Shown here in pieces: positions 60,001 to 64,000 of a stretch of 64,000 nucleotides of DNA (position 1 is its first letter; every line of letters begins with the position of its first letter). Under the pieces are notes generated by a model that was not told the DNA's origin, did no database searches, and was given only the letters and a program-made list of their open reading frames with translations. Position numbers and translations under genes: made by a program. This DNA comes from Phaeodactylibacter xiamenensis (GTDB lineage: Bacteria > Bacteroidota > Bacteroidia > Chitinophagales > Saprospiraceae), in contig NZ_JPOS01000012.1 of NCBI RefSeq assembly GCF_000759025.1, positions 1 through 64,000 of the forward strand, written 5' to 3'.

Positions 60001-61725
60001 ATGCCACTAAAACCTAATCAGCGTTCCAGAGCCCAGGAATCACGGGCAGCTATCCAACGGCTTTATATTGCCATGCGCCATCTCTTTATCCGGGGGAATT
60101 ACAAACCTCTGGGTGTTTCCGGCGAAGCCATTATTGAGGCACTTACACAGTTGCGGCCGGAGATTTACGGCTCTATTAATGACCCTGAGCGAGTGGAACT
60201 TGATGGGCTGCTGTATGTCTTTCAACGATTGCCCAGGGGCATTGAGGAATGCCGGTACATCAAACTCATTTCCCGGGAAGGATTTGAGGATAGCAATTTC
60301 GAACCCATCGTCCCCAGCAAGCGCCGCCGCAACAGCTACCGGATTGACGACGCACAGATGTACATCGAGATGACCAGGGGGCGAAGCGATATCTATGACA
60401 TCCTCACTCATCTGACCTTCATGTATATTGAAGCTGAAAAGATCAGGCGCAACAGTGAAGACCATAGACAGCGTAAACGCCGCGAATGGGAAATGCTGGA
60501 GAAAATTGTAACCAAGGAGGAAAAAGGAGAAGAATACAACAAAGAAATTGCTTATACCTACCTCAGCACCCTGCTGGGCCGCACCTACGAAGAGACCGTG
60601 GATGCCTGCCAGCGTTTCTCGAGCGCCTCTGATGTCAACAGCGTTTTCCACATTACCTACTGGCTGGGCAAGCTCGCCACCGAAGAAGCTATGGATGAAG
60701 GCGACCGGGAAATCAGCTTCTCCTCCGCACTTCGCGAAAAAATCGGCCACCACTATTACGGTGACCTCTGGGCCCGAAATGTCAAGTCGGCACTATTGGA
60801 GCGCAACCTGCTCAGCCGACCGATCCATATTATTAGTGCCAATCTGCATAGCGTAATGAACACCCTCTATGCCAAGGCTGCACTACGCACGAAGAATGAA
60901 ATTGAAGACCTTGCCCGGGAGCTGAGTGAGCCCGTCAACAAAGAAATGCGCCAGCGCGTACAAAAATATGCCGTACGCAATGGAATGATACAGATTGATG
61001 ACACCAGCGGTACCAACATATCCGTACAAATTATTGATACCGCGCAGCTCAACCTCTCCGGACTGCCTGCTGAATTGAAAAAAGACGAATCACACATCTC
61101 CAGCGAAAAGCCGGTTATCCTGGTGATGGATTATGCGTTTGGCGAACAGGCCTACGAGACGATGGACGAGCTCCTGAAGCCCTTCGAAAAAGAAAACGGT
61201 GAGGAATTCCCCCTAAATGTACAATCGATTTCCATCATGGGAAAGGCCGGTATTTTGGAAGGCGGCAAGGGGGACATTATGATCCCGGATGCCCACGTTT
61301 TTGAAGGGACTGCCGACAACTACCCTATTGAAAATGAGCTAAGCCCGGAGGACTTTCAGGGCAGAGGGCTACGTGTCTTCTCCGGGCCAATGATCACCGT
61401 GATGGGCACATCGCTCCAAAACCGGGATATACTGAGATACTTTCTAAAATCCTCCTGGAAAGCAGCTGGCCTGGAAATGGAGGGCGCTCATTACCAAAAA
61501 GCGATACAGGCTGCCTCGAAAATCCGAAAAAGCATCAATGAGCAAGTCTCTTTACGGTATGCCTACTACGCTTCAGACAACCCGTTGATCTCCGGGCAAA
61601 CCCTGGCTTCAGGCAGTCTCGGTGCGGATGGGGTCAAACCCACCTATCTTATTACCATTCAATTCTTAAACCGGATTCTGAGCCCGGCACCTGGTCAGCC
61701 TGAACCTAAAGATCAGGCTTTGTAA
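60001..61725 (+). CDS. Large cytoplasmic protein with a nucleosidase-like C-terminal domain (DUF6909 type)
   Basis: A 574-residue protein without signal or membrane segments. The N-terminal 330 residues are mostly helical and charged. The C-terminal part has features of the PNP/UDP phosphorylase fold: ITVMGTSLQNRD, then GLEMEGAHYQKAIQAASK, where the EMEGA core matches the MEGAA-type ribose-binding motif of nucleoside phosphorylases and MTA nucleosidases. It resembles proteins annotated DUF6909 in Bacteroidota, but this is from memory. A nucleosidase activity is possible, not shown. It follows the TSP3 protein gene by 55 bp and overlaps the convergent permease gene by 13 bp. Confidence 0.7.
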   Translation: MPLKPNQRSRAQESRAAIQRLYIAMRHLFIRGNYKPLGVSGEAIIEALTQLRPEIYGSINDPERVELDGLLYVFQRLPRGIEECRYIKLISREGFEDSNFEPIVPSKRRRNSYRIDDAQMYIEMTRGRSDIYDILTHLTFMYIEAEKIRRNSEDHRQRKRREWEMLEKIVTKEEKGEEYNKEIAYTYLSTLLGRTYEETVDACQRFSSASDVNSVFHITYWLGKLATEEAMDEGDREISFSSALREKIGHHYYGDLWARNVKSALLERNLLSRPIHIISANLHSVMNTLYAKAALRTKNEIEDLARELSEPVNKEMRQRVQKYAVRNGMIQIDDTSGTNISVQIIDTAQLNLSGLPAELKKDESHISSEKPVILVMDYAFGEQAYETMDELLKPFEKENGEEFPLNVQSISIMGKAGILEGGKGDIMIPDAHVFEGTADNYPIENELSPEDFQGRGLRVFSGPMITVMGTSLQNRDILRYFLKSSWKAAGLEMEGAHYQKAIQAASKIRKSINEQVSLRYAYYASDNPLISGQTLASGSLGADGVKPTYLITIQFLNRILSPAPGQPEPKDQAL

Positions 61726-63002
61726 CGGCGGCTCCACCAATAAGAGATAGCCCCGACCAGAAGATTTGCAACCCCCATAAGGCTTTCCCCGGGTTGGTCA
61801 TGAATCAGGACTGCAATCACCCATACACTGATTGCTAAAAAGATGATTTGTACCCAGGGATAGCCGGGGCTGCTGTACCCGACCTTCCCATCACGCCACC
61901 GCACCCATAGCAACCCGGCTACAGCCAGCGTGGTAAATAGCTGCAGCACAAAACCACTGTACAAAAAAACCCGGTCAAACGGGCTGCTCAGTACCATAAA
62001 CAAGCTGATACCAGCCTGCATCCAAACTGCTCGTACTGGTACCCCACTTAGGTTATCCTTTGCAAAAAAGCGCCAGATGGTGAAATCATCAGCCATGGCT
62101 CGCACTACTCTTGGGCCTACCCAAATATTCGCACTGATGCTCGAAATCAAAAACATGGATATGAACAAAGATATCAATTGCCCGCCTGTAGAACCGAAAA
62201 GAATGTGCGCAACGATTTTCCCCACCTCAATTTGCCCATCGAGCTGCTGCACGGAGGCCTGGTACAGGAAGCCGGCCTGCAGCAGTACATAAAGCAGACT
62301 TACTACCAACGTACCGAGGATAAGCGCTTTGGGAAGATTGACGGCAGGCGTCCTGATTTCTTCTACAATATAGGCAGCCGCATTCCAGCCAGAGAACGAA
62401 TAGGTCACATAGACCAACCCAACCATAAAGGCAGAGGTGCCAATTTCCAGCTCTAAGGAAGCCTCCGAAAGGGCAGTACCTTCCGGCGCAGGCAACACGA
62501 AACAAGCCACAATAAAAACCAACATCAACAGCAACTTCACTGCTGTAGCTCCATTCTGAAAATTGCTGCTCTGCCGGATACTAAAGGAGTGCGCCAGGGA
62601 AATCAGCACAATCACGCCTACCGCCAGGAATTCTGGGCTGACCGGCAGAAAATCCTGAGCATACTGCCCCATAGCCATCGCTGCCAGTGCCACCGAAGCA
62701 GCAAAACCAACCGTAAGCGATACCCATCCGGCAAGGTAGCCTAAAAATGGGTGATAAATATGGTAAAGGAAATTATACTCCCCGCCCGACTTGGGCAGCC
62801 GGGTCCCTAATTCTGCATAACTGAAAGCGCCCATCAGGGCGATTAGCCCTCCCAATACCCACAGCAAAAGAACAGACCACACACTATCGATCTTTTCGAT
62901 TTGCAACCCAAGGCTGGTGAATACCCCAGTCCCAATCATATTGGCCACGACGATAGCCGCAGCACTTACCCATCCTATTTTCCGACCCTTGGAGGCGTGC
63001 AT
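61713..63002 (-). CDS. APC family amino acid permease
   Basis: A 429-residue integral membrane protein with about 12 helices. The APC opening is VSAAAIVVANMIGTGVFTSLG at about residues 13-33, the first helix with its broken GTG turn. The next signature is SYAELGTRLPKSGGEYNFLY, and YSFSGWNAAAYIVEEIR is in helix 6. The pattern is that of LAT/CAT-like amino acid transporters; the substrate cannot be read. Its 3' end overlaps the nucleosidase-like gene by 13 bp. Confidence 0.9.
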   Translation of the reverse strand: MHASKGRKIGWVSAAAIVVANMIGTGVFTSLGLQIEKIDSVWSVLLLWVLGGLIALMGAFSYAELGTRLPKSGGEYNFLYHIYHPFLGYLAGWVSLTVGFAASVALAAMAMGQYAQDFLPVSPEFLAVGVIVLISLAHSFSIRQSSNFQNGATAVKLLLMLVFIVACFVLPAPEGTALSEASLELEIGTSAFMVGLVYVTYSFSGWNAAAYIVEEIRTPAVNLPKALILGTLVVSLLYVLLQAGFLYQASVQQLDGQIEVGKIVAHILFGSTGGQLISLFISMFLISSISANIWVGPRVVRAMADDFTIWRFFAKDNLSGVPVRAVWMQAGISLFMVLSSPFDRVFLYSGFVLQLFTTLAVAGLLWVRWRDGKVGYSSPGYPWVQIIFLAISVWVIAVLIHDQPGESLMGVANLLVGAISYWWSRRYKA

Positions 63003-63302
63003 TTTTATTGCGTTCGATATTGAACAATGATCATAGTCCGGTTGCTGTAAACAAATAAAGGTATCAATATTAGCACCAGCAGACTTACTTGTATTTCATC
63101 CATAACGAAATGATAACATATTACCAACCGATGCAATGGTTAACACCCAAAACATCCTCCCTGCTGCACTATCCGGAAGCAGAACACCTTACCTTTAGCT
63201 GTCAGCCCCGATTGGCTGCTCGCCATTGGTGCGAATGCAGGGAGGCGCAGGTTTCTCTGTCCCGGACTACTTACTGACCAACGATCTTAAAAACAGTTCA
63301 CG
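63003..63302. other. Intergenic stretch between divergent genes
   Basis: 300 bp carrying the promoters of the permease and hydrolase genes, neither of which matches the consensus well. A 55-codon frame at 63110-63277 lacks any sign of a real gene. Confidence 0.4.
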
Positions 63303-64000
63303 ATGTCTCCACAAAATCTGACTTTTGAAAATGCAGAAGGAGTTTCCCTTTCGGCACGGCTGGAGCTGCCGGCCCATCAGCATCCGCATACCTATGCCCT
63401 GTTTGCCCATTGCTTTACCTGCAGCAAGCAATTCACGGCTGTTCGTAATATCGCCCGGGCATTAACCCTTGAAGGCGTTGGAGTGCTTTCCTTTGACTTC
63501 ACAGGGCTGGGAGAAAGCGAGGGAGACTTTGCAGATACCAATTTCTCTTCAAATATTGAGGATTTAGTGCAGGCAGCTGCTTTTTTAGCCGATGAATACG
63601 AGGCCCCTGCCCTACTGATCGGGCATTCTCTCGGGGGCGCAGCTGTACTACGTGCAGCCCATGAAATCCCCTCCGTAAAAGCCGTGGTAACCATTGGTGC
63701 GCCGGATGCCCCCGACCACGTGCAGCACTTATTCAGTGAACAAACAGACGCCATAGAAGCTGATGGCCTGGCTGTAATCAGGATCGCTGATCGCCCGTTT
63801 ACAGTAAAAAAACAGTTTCTGGAAGATATCCGGACGCATAACCTGGAGCCCTACATCAAGCGGTTAGACCGGGCGCTGCTAGTGCTCCATTCTCCTCAGG
63901 ATACGATCGTGGGCATCGAAAATGCCAGAAAGATATACGAGGCAGCTATGCACCCTAAAAGCTATATCTCACTGGATGGTGCTGACCATCTGCTCACGGA
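63303..64000 (+). CDS. Alpha/beta hydrolase of the OsmC-fusion type (cut by window edge)
   Basis: 232 codons are visible before the window ends. They form a whole alpha/beta-hydrolase domain: FAHCFTCSKQFTAVRNIARALT near the N-terminus, VLSFDFTGLGESEGDF, the nucleophile elbow LLIGHSLGGAAVL and the final His in LDGADHLLT, right at the edge. The HCFTCSK motif and overall order are those of bifunctional alpha/beta hydrolase/OsmC proteins, in which an OsmC-type peroxiredoxin domain follows. That second domain would begin beyond the window, so the fusion is a prediction. Confidence 0.82.
   Translation, partial: MSPQNLTFENAEGVSLSARLELPAHQHPHTYALFAHCFTCSKQFTAVRNIARALTLEGVGVLSFDFTGLGESEGDFADTNFSSNIEDLVQAAAFLADEYEAPALLIGHSLGGAAVLRAAHEIPSVKAVVTIGAPDAPDHVQHLFSEQTDAIEADGLAVIRIADRPFTVKKQFLEDIRTHNLEPYIKRLDRALLVLHSPQDTIVGIENARKIYEAAMHPKSYISLDGADHLLT

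Noticed and set aside
63110-63277. 55-codon plus-strand frame before the hydrolase gene
   Set aside because: No signal peptide, helix or recognisable motif, composition rich in Cys, His and Gln, and the region is where two divergent promoters must lie.

Overview
The window looks like a chromosome segment of a gliding-type Bacteroidota, most likely from the Saprospiria (Lewinella/Phaeodactylibacter-like). The phylum call rests on a type IX secretion (T9SS) locus (gldJ, porP/sprF-type, porU, porV), a cargo protein with a type A C-terminal sorting domain, BamA and LolA, a pair of DUF3857/transglutaminase proteins, and promoters of the Bacteroidota form TTG-N20-TAnnTTTG. The class-level call is inference. 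No rRNA, tRNA, CRISPR array or complete insertion sequence was seen. One RNA gene is clear: rnpB (RNase P RNA) on the minus strand at about 49344-49790.

Region 1-6.8 kb is the accessory part. A secreted lipase-like surface protein is broken by a frameshift near 2210-2230 and runs off the left edge. Next come two direct-repeat copies, about 984 bp each without the insert, of a small lipoprotein gene plus its upstream DNA. They flank an Rpn/YhgA-type PD-(D/E)XK nuclease gene. Copy 1 is killed by one in-frame amber codon. Copy 2 is intact but carries a hairpin-rich insert of about 155 bp. The outer ends of both copies carry the 17-bp palindrome CGACTTCTACGAAGTCG.

Region 6.8-31 kb is ordinary chromosome: an aspartoacylase-family hydrolase, a geranylgeranyl-reductase-family flavoprotein, a prohibitin, a threonine/serine dehydratase coupled to a tiny membrane protein, an Ig-like lipoprotein, an M3 peptidase, uppS, bamA, a GGGP synthase - rsgA - small membrane protein cluster, and two DUF3857 proteins with the remnant of a third. 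Region 31-38 kb holds a sensor kinase, a 169-bp palindromic element lying exactly between two convergent stop codons, a frameshifted helical-repeat protein, an OmpA-family protein, an amino-acid dehydrogenase and an MFS transporter.

Region 38-52 kb is the T9SS and envelope block: an arginase-fold protein lacking metal ligands, murF, gldJ, a PorP/SprF protein, porU and porV, then rnpB, a GH3-family protein and lolA. GldJ, the PorP-type protein, PorU (sortase) and PorV (shuttle) would export and anchor cargo such as the dockerin-like protein at 56855-57997. Region 52-64 kb has a SlyD-like isomerase, a RavA/MoxR-type ATPase without a visible VWA partner, a second 161-bp palindromic element, a TSP3/OmpA-like protein, a nucleosidase-like protein, an APC permease and the start of an alpha/beta hydrolase of the OsmC-fusion type.

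I found no complete undescribed system. The best leads are the duplicated lipoprotein/Rpn module, the two full-length palindromic elements, the degenerate ureohydrolase, the terminator directly before murF, and the dockerin/cohesin-like T9SS cargo.
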